A stretch of DNA of 64,000 nucleotides from Bradyrhizobium sp. 149 (GCF_023073915.1 NZ_JADPKK010000022.1:1302001-1366000); one strand, 5' to 3'; counted from the first letter of the stretch, positions 16,299 to 25,164 are shown. The notes: generated by a model from the sequence alone, not told the origin. Program-made: numbers and translations.

Positions 16299-18017
16299 TT
16301 AGGTGTCACTCCGTGTTTTCGACAGCTCCGGAAAGTCCTCTTCGCGGAATTCGCGGCCGCGCAGGGGATCGTTGCGGTCGTCGTCGCGCTCTAGCCGCCT
16401 GAGCTGGACGCGGCGGATCTTTCCCGAGATCGTCTTCGGTAGCTCCGTGACGATTTCGAGGCGGCGGATTCGCTTGAACGGCGCAAGGCGCGTGTGCAAA
16501 TGCCTAAAGATGGAGAGCGCCGTCGCCGGCGAGCGCTCCGCGCCGGATGTCAGCAGCACAAAGGCCTTGGGAATCGCAAGCCGGATCGGATCCGGGCTCG
16601 GGACCACGGCGGCTTCTGCGACGAGCTCGTGCTCGAGCAACACGCTCTCGAGCTCGAACGGGCTGATGCGATAGTCAGAGGATTTGAAGACGTCATCGGA
16701 GCGGCCGACGAAGGTGAGATAGCCATCATCGTCCTCGAACACGACGTCGCCACTGCGATAGAGCTCGCCTTCGGCGCCGGACAGCCCACCGTTGTCGCCC
16801 TGATAGCCCTGCATCAGGCCGGCGGGACGGTTTTCGCCGAGCACCAGAGCCACCTCGCCCTCCTTGGCCGGATGACCATCGGCGTCGCTGACCTGCACGC
16901 GATAGCCCGGCAGCGGCCGTCCCATCGATCCGATCTTGATCTTTTGCCCCGGCGAGTTGCCGGCGAGCGCGGTCGTTTCAGTCTGGCCGTAGCCATCGCG
17001 AATGGTGAGGCCCCAGGCGGCCTGCACCTGATCGATCACTTCAGGATTGAGCGGCTCGCCCGCGCCGCAGACCTCACGCAGCGCCACGTTGAAAGCTGCA
17101 AGGTTCTCCTGGATGAACAGCCGCCACACCGTCGGCGGCGCGCACAGCGTGGTGACGCCGCAGCGGCCGATGGTGGCAAGCAGTCCCTTGGCGTCGAAGC
17201 GCGGCTGGTTGACCACGAACACGGTCGCGCCCGCGTTCCACGGCGCGAATAAACAGCTCCAGGCGTGCTTGGCCCAGCCGGGCGAGGAGATGTTGAGATG
17301 GACGTCGCCGGGCTTCAGCCCGATCCAGTACATGGTCGAGAGATGGCCGACGGGATAGCTGCGCTGGCTGTGCCGCACCAGCTTTGGCTTTGCCGTGGTG
17401 CCCGAGGTGAAATAGAGCAGCATTGCGTCGTCGGCGTTGGTCGGGCCGTCAGGCGCAAAACTCTCCGAAGCCTTCGCGGCATTGTCGTACGAAAGCCAGC
17501 CGTCGGAGGCCGCACCGACAACAATGCGGACGATGTTCTCCGAACCAAGGCTGGTGAATTTTGCGACCTGATCCTCGGCGGCGACCACCGCCTTCGCCTG
17601 GCCCCGATCGAGCCGGTCACGCAGCTCGTCCGCGGTGAGCAGCGTCGTCGCGGGAATAACGACGACGCCGAGCTTGATCGCAGCCAGCATGGTCTCCCAC
17701 AGCGGAACCACATTGCCGAGCAGCAGCAGGAGATGATCGCCGCGTTTCAGGCCCTGCGCGCGGAGGAAGTTCGCCACCTGGTTCGAGCGGCGCGAGAGCG
17801 TTGCAAAGGACAATTTGGTCTGCCGGTCCTGCGCGACATCGACAATCCAAAGCGCGGGGCGATCCTTGCTGTCCGCATTAGCCGCCAACTCGGCGTCGAA
17901 CCAGTCCAGCGCCCAGTTGAAGGGAACCGGATCGGGCCAGCGGAAATCTTTGACCGCTGTCTCGTAGTCCGTGCGGTTGTGCAGCAGAAACGCGCGCGCT
18001 TCCTGAAATGTCGTCAT
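16299..18017 (-). CDS. AMP-forming acyl-CoA synthetase (medium-chain / ACSM-like)
   Basis: ANL-superfamily ligase of 572 residues that activates a carboxylic acid as acyl-AMP and transfers it to CoA. YFTSGTTAKPKLVRHS is the P-loop-like A3 motif, DGYGQTETTALAGNSP is A5, YRSGDVVFEDDDGYLTFVGR is A7-A8, and PKTISGKIRR at the C-terminus contains the catalytic Lys (A10). SSPGWAKHAWSCLFAPWNAG is typical of the medium-chain/benzoate-CoA-ligase-like branch. The ATG at 18017 overlaps the mmsB stop by one base (TGATG). In the valine block it may activate isobutyrate or 3-hydroxyisobutyrate-like acids (inference). Confidence 0.92.
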   Translation of the reverse strand: MTTFQEARAFLLHNRTDYETAVKDFRWPDPVPFNWALDWFDAELAANADSKDRPALWIVDVAQDRQTKLSFATLSRRSNQVANFLRAQGLKRGDHLLLLLGNVVPLWETMLAAIKLGVVVIPATTLLTADELRDRLDRGQAKAVVAAEDQVAKFTSLGSENIVRIVVGAASDGWLSYDNAAKASESFAPDGPTNADDAMLLYFTSGTTAKPKLVRHSQRSYPVGHLSTMYWIGLKPGDVHLNISSPGWAKHAWSCLFAPWNAGATVFVVNQPRFDAKGLLATIGRCGVTTLCAPPTVWRLFIQENLAAFNVALREVCGAGEPLNPEVIDQVQAAWGLTIRDGYGQTETTALAGNSPGQKIKIGSMGRPLPGYRVQVSDADGHPAKEGEVALVLGENRPAGLMQGYQGDNGGLSGAEGELYRSGDVVFEDDDGYLTFVGRSDDVFKSSDYRISPFELESVLLEHELVAEAAVVPSPDPIRLAIPKAFVLLTSGAERSPATALSIFRHLHTRLAPFKRIRRLEIVTELPKTISGKIRRVQLRRLERDDDRNDPLRGREFREEDFPELSKTRSDT

Positions 18018-18907
18018 CAAGTTTTCCCGGCCAGCCCCCTAACGTGCTTGATAATTCCGGAAAAATCCACCCCGCCCTGGCCGGCTGCGTCGAAGGCCTG
18101 GTAAATTTCCTGCGCATGGCGGCCGAGCGGCGTAGCCGCGCCGGCGGCCTTCGCCGCGTCCTGCGCCAGCGTCAGATCCTTCACCATCAGAGCGGCCGCA
18201 AAGCCGGGCTTGTAATCGTTGTTGGCGGGCGAGGTCGGCACCGGCCCGGGCACCGGGCAATAGGTCGTCAGCGACCAGCACTGGCCCGACGAGGTCGAGG
18301 CGACGTCGAACAGTGCCTGATGCGAGAGCCCGAGCTTCTCAGCCAGCGCGAACGCCTCGCTCACCGCGATCATGGAAATGCCGAGGATCATGTTGTTGCA
18401 TATTTTTGCGGCCTGGCCTGCGCCGGCACCGCCGCAATGCACGATCTTCTTGCCCATGTTCTCCAGCACGGGCTTTGCCGCTGCAAACGCGGTGTCCTCG
18501 CCGCCGCACATGAAGGTGAGCGTCGCACCCTTGGCGCCGCCGGTGCCACCGGAGACCGGCGCGTCGACCGAAAGCACGCTGTTTTTGGCCGCCAGCGCAT
18601 GCGCCTGACGCGCGCTCTCGACGTCGATGGTGGAACTGTCGATGATCAGCGCGCCCTTGGACATGGCAGGAACGACCTCGCCCCACACGCCGAGAACGTG
18701 CTTGCCGGCGGGCAACATGGTGACGACGACGTCAGCGCCCTTCACAGCGCCCGCCGCGCTCTCGGCGATGCCGGCACCGTCAGACTTGGCTTGATTGCGG
18801 GAGGCCTCGGCGAGATCGAAAGCGACGACCTTGTGGCCGGCCTTGACCAGATTGGCGGCCATGGGGCCGCCCATGTTGCCGAGACCGATGAATGCGATCG
18901 TGGCCAT
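18017..18907 (-). CDS. mmsB: 3-hydroxyisobutyrate dehydrogenase
   Basis: NAD-dependent oxidation of 3-hydroxyisobutyrate to methylmalonate semialdehyde in valine catabolism. The 296-residue protein has the Rossmann loop IAFIGLGNMGGPMAANLVK, the substrate-binding motif DAPVSGGTGGAKGATLTF, the catalytic Lys in GQAAKICNNMILG, and the C-terminal KDLTLAQDAA block. The start at 18907 follows a GGAGGAAA ribosome site; the frame runs further upstream without family likeness. It lies between the 3-hydroxyisobutyryl-CoA hydrolase and the acyl-CoA synthetase, with 29 bases to the former and a TGATG overlap with the latter, which fits its pathway position. Confidence 0.96.
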   Translation of the reverse strand: MATIAFIGLGNMGGPMAANLVKAGHKVVAFDLAEASRNQAKSDGAGIAESAAGAVKGADVVVTMLPAGKHVLGVWGEVVPAMSKGALIIDSSTIDVESARQAHALAAKNSVLSVDAPVSGGTGGAKGATLTFMCGGEDTAFAAAKPVLENMGKKIVHCGGAGAGQAAKICNNMILGISMIAVSEAFALAEKLGLSHQALFDVASTSSGQCWSLTTYCPVPGPVPTSPANNDYKPGFAAALMVKDLTLAQDAAKAAGAATPLGRHAQEIYQAFDAAGQGGVDFSGIIKHVRGLAGKT

Positions 18908-18936
18908 CTTCGTTTCCTCCGCTGAACTTTCGTTGA

Positions 18937-20004
18937 TTAGTTGAACTTCAATTCGTCGGCGCCAATCTCCGCGAGATATGGCGCAAGCAGGTCCGGCGTG
19001 ACATCCTCGATGCGCGGCGGCGACCAGCTCGGATTGCGGTCCTTGTCGATCACGGCGGCGCGTACGCCCTCGCGAAAATCGTCGCTGCGGAAGACTTCCA
19101 GCGCAGCACGATATTCGCGCACCAGGCATTCTTCCAGGTTCGACGCGGTGCGCGCGAGCCGCAGCAGCTTCAGCGTGACCACCATGCCGCGCGGCGACTT
19201 CTCATTGAGCGTCTCCAATGTCGCTAGTGCGAACTCCGAGCCGTCTCGCTTGAGCGCAGTCACAATGTCCTCCATGCGGTCGAAGCTGAACAGCGCGTCG
19301 ATCGTCGTCTGCCTGGCAGCCACCGGCCCCGCGGCCTCGCCGATCGCAAAACTGCTGATCAACTCGCTCACATCGGCCGCGGTGGCGCCTTGGCGAACCT
19401 TGATCAGGGCGTCGCGCAACTGCGGCCATTTGGCTGCCGGCACCACCGCGTCGGCAAACTTCGCATGGATCGCATCGGGGCCGTTCATGGTCTGGCCGGT
19501 CAGGCCAAAATAAGTGCCGATCTCGCCCGGCGAGCGCGACAATAGCCAGGTGCCGCCGACGTCGGGAAAGAAGCCAAGCCCGACCTCGGGCATCGCGAGC
19601 CTGGTGCGGTCGGTGACGATTCGATGGCTCGCATGCGCCGAGAGTCCGACGCCGCCGCCCATCACGATGCCGTCCATGAAGGCGACATAGGGCTTTGGGA
19701 ACTTCTTGATCCGGGCGTTGAGGATGTACTCTTCCCGCCACAGGATCTTGCCGAGGTCACCATTGACCTTCGAGCTCTCCCACAGCGCACGGATGTCGCC
19801 GCCGGCACACAGGCCGCGCTCGCCGGCCCCTTCCAGCACGATCACGGCCACGGCCGGATCGGCTTCGAAGCGGTCGAGCGCCTTGTCGACGTCGCGGAAC
19901 ATCTCCAGCGTCACGGCATTGATCGCCTTCGGGCGGTTGAGCCTGATAATTCCGGCCGAGCCCTCCATCCGGGCGACCAGATCGCCCTCCTCCGCTCCAC
20001 TCAT
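18937..20004 (-). CDS. 3-hydroxyisobutyryl-CoA hydrolase (enoyl-CoA hydratase/isomerase fold)
   Basis: Crotonase-fold thioesterase of 355 residues, hydrolysing 3-hydroxyisobutyryl-CoA to free 3-hydroxyisobutyrate, which protects the cell from methacrylyl-CoA build-up. GLCAGGDIRALWE is the oxyanion-hole strand, FMDGIVMGGGVGLSAHASHRI the second, and RLAMPEVGLGFFPDVGGTWLL supplies the Glu and Asp typical of HIBCH rather than of hydratases. Length is about 90 residues above simple enoyl-CoA hydratases, as in HIBCH. Its ATG overlaps the stop of the acyl-CoA dehydrogenase gene by 4 bases (ATGA). Confidence 0.94.
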   Translation of the reverse strand: MSGAEEGDLVARMEGSAGIIRLNRPKAINAVTLEMFRDVDKALDRFEADPAVAVIVLEGAGERGLCAGGDIRALWESSKVNGDLGKILWREEYILNARIKKFPKPYVAFMDGIVMGGGVGLSAHASHRIVTDRTRLAMPEVGLGFFPDVGGTWLLSRSPGEIGTYFGLTGQTMNGPDAIHAKFADAVVPAAKWPQLRDALIKVRQGATAADVSELISSFAIGEAAGPVAARQTTIDALFSFDRMEDIVTALKRDGSEFALATLETLNEKSPRGMVVTLKLLRLARTASNLEECLVREYRAALEVFRSDDFREGVRAAVIDKDRNPSWSPPRIEDVTPDLLAPYLAEIGADELKFN

Positions 20005-21146
20005 CGCGCGCCCTCGATCAGTTTGCGCGCCACGATGAGCCGCATGATTTCATTGGTACCTTCGAGGATCTGGTGCACGCGCAGATCGCGCACGATCTTC
20101 TCGATGCCGTATTCGCTCAAGTAGCCATAGCCGCCATGAAGCTGGAGCGCCTGGTTGGCCACCTCGAAGCCGGCATCGGTGCCAAAACCCTTGGCCATGG
20201 CGCAGAGCATGGTGGCGTCCGGGTCCTTGCGGTCCAGCGCCGCCGCTGCGCGCCATAGGAAGGTGCGCGCGGCTTCGAGCTCGATTGCCATGTCGGCGAG
20301 GCGAAATTGCAGCGCCTGGAATTCGTCGAGGCGCTTTCCAAAAGCCTTGCGCTCCTTCATGTAGGAACGCGCCTTGTCGAGCGCGGTCTGCGCGCCACCG
20401 AGCGAGCATGCTGTGATGTTGAGACGTCCGCCGTCGAGACCGGCCATCGCGATCTTGAAGCCGACGCCCTCCTCGCTTAAGCGGTTGGCAACCGGCACGC
20501 GTGCATTCTCGAAGATCACGGCGCGGGTCGGCTGCGCGTTCCAGCCCATCTTGCGCTCGTTGGCGCCGAAGGAGACACCCGGCGTGTTGCCGTCGATGAC
20601 CAGCGTCGAGATGCCGCCCGGGCCGTCGGCGCCGGTGCGCACCATCGCGACCAGCAGATCAGTGCCGCCGGCACCGGAGATGAACTGCTTCTGGCCGTTG
20701 AGGATGTAATGATCGCCGTCGCGTACGGCGCGGGTGCGGAGCGCTGCCGCGTCCGAGCCGGCGCCGGGCTCGGTCAGGCAGTAGCTCGCAATCAGCTCCA
20801 TGGTGCAGAGCTTGGGCAGCCATTTGTGACGCTGGGTGTCGCTGCCGTAGGCATCGATCATCCAGGACGCCATGTTGTGGATGGAGATGAAGGCCGACGT
20901 GGTCGGACAGCCCGTCGCCAGCGCCTCGAAGATCAGCGCCGCGTCGAACCGCGTCATGCCGGAGCCGCCGACGTCGTCGCGGATGTAGATGCCGCCCATT
21001 CCGAGCGTGGCGGCCTCGCGCATGACTTCGACGGGAAAATGCTTCTCCTCGTCCCAGCGCAGCGCGTGCGGCGCGATCTTTTCCGCCGCAAACGCCAGCG
21101 CCATGTCGCGAACCGCGATCTGATCCTCGTTCAGAGCGAACTGCAT
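20001..21146 (-). CDS. Acyl-CoA dehydrogenase, probable isobutyryl-CoA dehydrogenase
   Basis: FAD-dependent dehydrogenase of 381 residues, probably converting isobutyryl-CoA to methacrylyl-CoA. YCLTEPGAGSDAAALRT and GQKQFISGAGGTDLLVAM are the FAD- and substrate-contacting blocks, LHGGYGYLSEYGIEKIVRD is the C-terminal helix bundle, and QILEGTNEIMRLIVAR holds the catalytic Glu. Assignment to the ACAD8-type is from context: the next genes are 3-hydroxyisobutyryl-CoA hydrolase, mmsB, and (upstream) mmsA. A family-A palindrome separates it from mmsA, so it may be read from an mmsA promoter or from its own. Confidence 0.9.
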   Translation of the reverse strand: MQFALNEDQIAVRDMALAFAAEKIAPHALRWDEEKHFPVEVMREAATLGMGGIYIRDDVGGSGMTRFDAALIFEALATGCPTTSAFISIHNMASWMIDAYGSDTQRHKWLPKLCTMELIASYCLTEPGAGSDAAALRTRAVRDGDHYILNGQKQFISGAGGTDLLVAMVRTGADGPGGISTLVIDGNTPGVSFGANERKMGWNAQPTRAVIFENARVPVANRLSEEGVGFKIAMAGLDGGRLNITACSLGGAQTALDKARSYMKERKAFGKRLDEFQALQFRLADMAIELEAARTFLWRAAAALDRKDPDATMLCAMAKGFGTDAGFEVANQALQLHGGYGYLSEYGIEKIVRDLRVHQILEGTNEIMRLIVARKLIEGAR

Positions 21147-21173
21147 CGTTGCCGCCTGTCGCCTTTATCCGTT

Positions 21174-21261
21174 CGTCATTGCGAGCGCAGCGAAGCAAAT
21201 CCAGCATCCCTCAGCGGAGACAGTCCGGATTGCTTCGTCGCAAGAGCTCCTCGCAATGACG
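21174..21261. repeat. Palindromic repeat, family A, diverged copy
   Basis: Left arm CGTCATTGCGAGCGCAGCG... and right arm ...CTCGCAATGACG, like the copy at 4425-4504, but the arms carry an insertion (GAAGCAAATCCAG) and a longer, altered right arm (GCTTCGTCGCAAGAGCTCC). It lies between mmsA and the acyl-CoA dehydrogenase inside a same-strand gene run. Confidence 0.85.
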
Positions 21262-21271
21262 GTGGACGAAA

Positions 21272-22768
21272 TCACTTCATCAGCGGAATCGAGAACTCCG
21301 CGCCTTCCTTGACGCCTGACGGCCAGCGCGAGGTCACCGTCTTGGTCTTGGTGTAGAAGCGGACCGAATCCGGACCGTGCTGGTTGAGATCGCCGAAGCC
21401 CGACTTCTTCCAACCGCCGAAGGTGTAATAGGCGATCGGCACTGGGATCGGCACGTTGATCCCGACCATGCCGACGTTGACCTTGGCCGCGAAGTCGCGT
21501 GCGGCATCGCCGTCGCGGGTGAAGATCGCAACGCCGTTGCCGTAATCATGCTCCGACGGCAGCGCCAGCGCTTCCTTGTAGTCGTGCGCGCGCACGACAG
21601 AGAGCACGGGACCAAATATCTCTTCCTTGTAGATCCGCATGTCCTTGGTGACGTTGTCGAACAGCGAACCGCCGAGATAGAAGCCGTTCTCGTAACCCTG
21701 CATCTTGAAGCCGCGGCCGTCGACGGCGAGCGTCGCGCCTTCCTTGATGCCGACATCGATGTAGCCCTTGACCTTCTCGACTGCCTCGCGCGTCACCAGC
21801 GGACCGTAATCGGCCGACGGATCGATCGAGGTGCCGATCTTGAGCGACTCGACGCGCGGAATCAGCTTTTCCATCAGCCGGTCGGCGGTGGATTTGCCGA
21901 CGGGGACCGCGACGGACACGGCCATGCAGCGTTCGCCGGCCGAACCGTAACCGGCGCCGATCAGTGCGTCGACCGCCTGGTCCATGTCGGCGTCGGGCAT
22001 GATGATGGCGTGGTTCTTGGCGCCGCCAAAACACTGGCAGCGCTTGCCGGTCTGCGCGGCACGCTCGTAGATGTATTGCGCGATCGGCGTGGAGCCGACG
22101 AAGCCGACGGCCTTGATATCGGGATCGTCGAGGATGGCGTCGACCGCCTCCTTGTCGCCGTTGACGACATTGAGGATGCCGGCCGGCAGGCCCGCCTCGA
22201 TCATCAGCTCGGCGAGCATCATCGGCACGCCGGGATCGCGCTCCGACGGCTTCAGGATGAAGGCGTTGCCGCAGGCGATCGCCGGAGCGAACTTCCACAT
22301 CGGGATCATCGCCGGGAAATTGAACGGCGTGATGCCGGCGACGACGCCGAGCGCCTGGCGCATCGAGTAGATGTCGATGCCGGGGCCGGCGCCTTCGGTG
22401 TATTCGCCCTTCATGAGATGCGGGATACCGCAGGCGAACTCCGCGACTTCGAGGCCGCGCTGGATGTCGCCCTTGGCGTCGGGAACGGTCTTGCCGTGCT
22501 CGCGGGCGAGCAGCTCGGCGAGCTTGTCGTAGTCGCGCTGCACCAGTTCGACGAACTTCATCATGACGCGGGCGCGGCGCTGCGGGTTGGTCGCAGCCCA
22601 TTCCGGCTGCGCGGCGCGGGCGTTTTCCACGGCGGCGCGGACCTCGGCCTTGGACGCCAGCGCCACCTTGGCCTGGACGTCACCGGTCATCGGCTCGAAA
22701 ACGTCGGCAGTGCGGCCGGAGGTGCCCTTGACCTCCCTGCCGCCAATGAAATGTCCGATTGAACGCAT
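21272..22768 (-). CDS. mmsA: CoA-acylating methylmalonate-semialdehyde dehydrogenase
   Basis: NAD- and CoA-dependent conversion of methylmalonate semialdehyde to propionyl-CoA, last specific step of valine (and myo-inositol) catabolism. The 498-residue protein has the aldehyde dehydrogenase fold: GITPFNFPAMIPMWKFAPAI, GFVGSTPIAQYIYERA, the MMSDH-specific CFGGAKNHAIIMPDAD, the catalytic Cys in GSAGERCMA, and KEEIFGPVLSVVRA. The start at 22768 has a GGAGAT site 10 bases upstream; the frame is open much further, through the LysR gene on the other strand, but that part is non-coding. It is transcribed divergently from a LysR gene that is probably its regulator. Confidence 0.97.
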   Translation of the reverse strand: MRSIGHFIGGREVKGTSGRTADVFEPMTGDVQAKVALASKAEVRAAVENARAAQPEWAATNPQRRARVMMKFVELVQRDYDKLAELLAREHGKTVPDAKGDIQRGLEVAEFACGIPHLMKGEYTEGAGPGIDIYSMRQALGVVAGITPFNFPAMIPMWKFAPAIACGNAFILKPSERDPGVPMMLAELMIEAGLPAGILNVVNGDKEAVDAILDDPDIKAVGFVGSTPIAQYIYERAAQTGKRCQCFGGAKNHAIIMPDADMDQAVDALIGAGYGSAGERCMAVSVAVPVGKSTADRLMEKLIPRVESLKIGTSIDPSADYGPLVTREAVEKVKGYIDVGIKEGATLAVDGRGFKMQGYENGFYLGGSLFDNVTKDMRIYKEEIFGPVLSVVRAHDYKEALALPSEHDYGNGVAIFTRDGDAARDFAAKVNVGMVGINVPIPVPIAYYTFGGWKKSGFGDLNQHGPDSVRFYTKTKTVTSRWPSGVKEGAEFSIPLMK

Positions 22769-22801
22769 GAATAATCTCCTTGGAAGTCGAGCCCGATCGC
22801 T

Positions 22802-22836
22802 TTGACAAATCCTATCAACCTGCATTTTATAGGATT
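22802..22836 (+). promoter_or_regulatory. Promoter and inverted-repeat operator between mmsA and its LysR regulator
   Basis: TTGACA at 22802-22807 is followed after 17 bases by TTTTAT (22825-22830), a good sigma-70 promoter reading toward the LysR gene. Overlapping it is a perfect 8-base inverted repeat, AATCCTAT (22808-22815) and ATAGGATT (22829-22836), 13 bases apart; the T-N11-A spacing and position suit a LysR-type recognition site acting on both divergent genes. Confidence 0.6.
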
Positions 22837-22870
22837 CAAGTCTGAGATAATGCACCATAGATGTGCGAAA

Positions 22871-23785
22871 ATGCTGGATCAAGGTCACCTCGACTGGGAC
22901 GACTTCCGCTTCGTGCTGGCCATCGTGCGGGGCGGCTCGGTTTCGGCTGCGGCCAAACAGCTCGGCGTCGATCATGCCACCGTCATCCGCCGCGTCGACC
23001 GGCTGGAGAAGCACCTCTCGGCAAAGCTGTTTGACCGGCGCAAGACCGGCTACCTGCTGACAGAGCCCGGCCAGCGCGTTGCCGACAGCGCGGAAGCCAT
23101 GGAATCGACCATCGCCGCCAACCAGGAGCAGGTCGGCGGCTCGGTGGCGCGGCTGACCGGCACGGTGCGGATCGGCGCCCCCGACGGTTTTGGGACCGCG
23201 TTCCTGGCGCCGCGGCTCGCGCCCTTCGCCGACCGCTATCCCGACCTCGATCTGCAACTGGTCGCGACCGCGCGGCTGTTCAGCCTGTCCAAGCGCGAGG
23301 CTGATATCGCCATCAGCCTGACCATGCCGAAGGAAGGTCGCATCGTCGGCCGCAAACTGCTCGACTACCGCCTCGGACTCTATGCCGCGCCCGCCTATCT
23401 CGACCGCTACCCGAAGATCACCTCGCGCGAAGTCCTGCCGCAGCACCGCTTCGTTGGCTACATCGAGGAGCTGTTGTTCACGCCCGAGCTCGACTATCTG
23501 CCGCAGGTGTCGCCGAAGATCTCCGCACGCTTGCGCAGCGCCAATCTGATCGCGCAACTCAATGCCACGCTCGCCGGGTTCGGTATCGCGGTGCTGCCGC
23601 ACTTCATGGCGGCCGACTATCCGCAGCTGATTGCGGTGCTGGCGGACGAGGTCTCGATCACCCGCACCTTCTGGATGCTGATGCACGCCGACAGCAAGGA
23701 CCTGGCGCGGATCAGGGCGGTGGCGGATTACATCGGCGAGATCGTCGAGCGCGAGCGGGCGCTGTTTGCGGGGCGCACTTCGTAA
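22871..23785 (+). CDS. LysR family transcriptional regulator
   Basis: DNA-binding regulator of about 304 residues. The winged helix-turn-helix is at residues 10-70 (FRFVLAIVRGGSVSAAAKQL, then HATVIRRVDRLEKHL and LFDRRKTGYLLTEPGQ), followed by a substrate-binding LysR domain. The start at 22871 (MLDQGHLDWDDF) puts the HTH at the normal distance; an ATG at 22850 would add 7 residues. It is divergent from mmsA with a shared 100-base region holding a palindrome, so control of the valine block, with a branched acyl or semialdehyde inducer, is likely but inferred. It converges with the TetR gene, 9 bases apart. Confidence 0.9.
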   Translation: MLDQGHLDWDDFRFVLAIVRGGSVSAAAKQLGVDHATVIRRVDRLEKHLSAKLFDRRKTGYLLTEPGQRVADSAEAMESTIAANQEQVGGSVARLTGTVRIGAPDGFGTAFLAPRLAPFADRYPDLDLQLVATARLFSLSKREADIAISLTMPKEGRIVGRKLLDYRLGLYAAPAYLDRYPKITSREVLPQHRFVGYIEELLFTPELDYLPQVSPKISARLRSANLIAQLNATLAGFGIAVLPHFMAADYPQLIAVLADEVSITRTFWMLMHADSKDLARIRAVADYIGEIVERERALFAGRTS

Positions 23786-23794
23786 GCTCGATCG

Positions 23795-24412
23795 CTAATT
23801 CTGCTTCGGCTTCTTTGCGGCCTTCACCGGCTCACGGCGCGCGCCATCCAGCGCGCAGTCCTTGCCCGTTTTGAGCACTTCGTCCGACAATTCGCTCGAG
23901 CCGGCGATGCGCGCGAGCAGCATGGTTCCGGCCATGGTCGCCAGCGTCGCGATCGCCTGCTTGCGCGCGGCCTTGCGCGGCAGATTCGGGATGAAGTCGG
24001 TGATCATCTCGATCATCTCCTCGAGCTTGCCGGCAAAGGCCTTTCGCGTCTTCGGGCTCTCGCGGGCGATCTCGGCGCCGAGCGCGGGAATCGAGCAGCC
24101 GTGACCGGGGTTGTCGCGATGCACGGTCGAGAGATAGGTCTCGACGATTTGGGTGAGCTGCTTCTCCGGCGCCACCTGAACGGACTGCTTGCGCCAGTGC
24201 TCCATCGCGCGGTCCATGGCGTAGCCAAACGCCTCGATCACCAGCGCCTCGCGGGAATCGAAATGCGCGTAGAAGCCGCCATGGGTCAGGCCCGCTTCCT
24301 TCATGAGGTCGGCGACGCCGATGCCGTGGGCGCCCTTTTCGCGCAACCGCACGGAGGCTTTCTTCACGATACGATCGTGGGTTTCCTGCTTGTGTTCCCG
24401 GGAATAGCGCAT
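23795..24412 (-). CDS. TetR/AcrR family transcriptional regulator
   Basis: Repressor of 205 residues. The N-terminal HTH (residues 10-55) includes IVKKASVRLREKGAHGIGVAD and THGGFYAHFDSREALVIEAF, the typical TetR recognition helix. The C-terminal half is all-helical ligand domain with a conserved HRDNPGHGCSIPALGAEIAR stretch seen in many acyl-CoA- or quinone-responsive TetR proteins. The tail is Lys-rich (VKAAKKPKQN). It lies 69 bases downstream of the thioesterase gene on the same strand, so the two may be one operon, and it is a candidate for binding the ATGAT palindromes upstream of that operon and of the thiolase gene. Confidence 0.92.
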   Translation of the reverse strand: MRYSREHKQETHDRIVKKASVRLREKGAHGIGVADLMKEAGLTHGGFYAHFDSREALVIEAFGYAMDRAMEHWRKQSVQVAPEKQLTQIVETYLSTVHRDNPGHGCSIPALGAEIARESPKTRKAFAGKLEEMIEMITDFIPNLPRKAARKQAIATLATMAGTMLLARIAGSSELSDEVLKTGKDCALDGARREPVKAAKKPKQN

Positions 24413-24481
24413 GCGGGTCTCATTGAATGTCGAAGATCATCTCATAACACAGAAACGGACCAGGCGGGGCATTAATTCATG

Positions 24482-25009
24482 TTAAGACGTTGCGATCATC
24501 GAAAAGGTTGCAGTTGCATGGACCGCGAGCGCACCCTTGCCGTCGCGCACAAAGCCCTCGGCGTAGCTGGTCTGGCGTCCCAGCTTGATCACTTTACCTT
24601 CGGCCGAGATCAGCCCCGAACGGACCGAGAGCGGACGCAGGAACGTCATCTTCAGGTCGAGGGTCACCGAGCTCTGCCCAGCTTCCAACCGGGTCGAGAT
24701 TGCGCAGCCCATGGCAGTGTCGATCAGCGCCGCGGCGGTCGCCCCGTGCAGCAGACCGATGGTATTTTCGAGATCTTCGCGGGGCTCCAGTTCTATCACG
24801 ATCCGGCCCGGTTCAACCACGGCCACGGTGAAACCGATCAGCTTGGCGAACGGGGGCGGCGGCAGCCGTCCGTCGCGGATGCCCAGCATGGCATCCATCC
24901 CTGACAAACCCATGGCCGCCTTTGCGACGGGCGCGGGCACTTGCCAGTCCACCACACGCTCGCGCCGATGCGCGGGCGAAAACAGGTCGAGTTGAGCGTT
25001 GCAGGTCAT
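24482..25009 (-). CDS. PaaI family thioesterase (hot-dog fold)
   Basis: Acyl-CoA thioesterase of 175 residues. The hot-dog domain occupies about residues 55-170, with GLLHGATAAALIDTAMGCAIST as the conserved HG-x-D/T helix and VTLDLKMTFLRPL as the following strand. The N-terminal 45 residues (LFSPAHRRERVVDWQVPAP) precede the domain and are not recognised. The start at 25009 is supported by an AAGGGA site. It is divergent from the enoyl-CoA hydratase gene and upstream of the TetR gene, which places it in an acyl-CoA turnover unit. Substrate range cannot be read from sequence. Confidence 0.9.
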   Translation of the reverse strand: MTCNAQLDLFSPAHRRERVVDWQVPAPVAKAAMGLSGMDAMLGIRDGRLPPPPFAKLIGFTVAVVEPGRIVIELEPREDLENTIGLLHGATAAALIDTAMGCAISTRLEAGQSSVTLDLKMTFLRPLSVRSGLISAEGKVIKLGRQTSYAEGFVRDGKGALAVHATATFSMIATS

Positions 25010-25023
25010 GGGCAGTCCCTTGA

Positions 25024-25039
25024 TATGATATACATCATA
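25024..25039. promoter_or_regulatory. Inverted repeat TATGAT-N4-ATCATA, candidate operator
   Basis: Perfect 6-base inverted repeat separated by ATAC, 15 bases upstream of the thioesterase start and in the shared region with the divergent enoyl-CoA hydratase. A related ATGAT palindrome lies upstream of the thiolase at 26024-26037. The nearby TetR protein is the obvious candidate to bind it. Confidence 0.5.
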
Positions 25040-25164
25040 CTATCCTGTGGACTTCGCACTGGCAACTCCGGCTCCTCACCGCTTGACAACTAAAGCGTTT
25101 CGGCCCGGAAGTGATCCCGACCGGCGTATCCCTGCGCACGTCCACGAAAATCAGAGATTCTCTC

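Noticed and set aside
22769..23686. N-terminal extension of mmsA through the LysR gene
   Set aside because: The family start MRSIGHFIGG has its own GGAGAT site, and the extension is the antisense of the LysR coding sequence.
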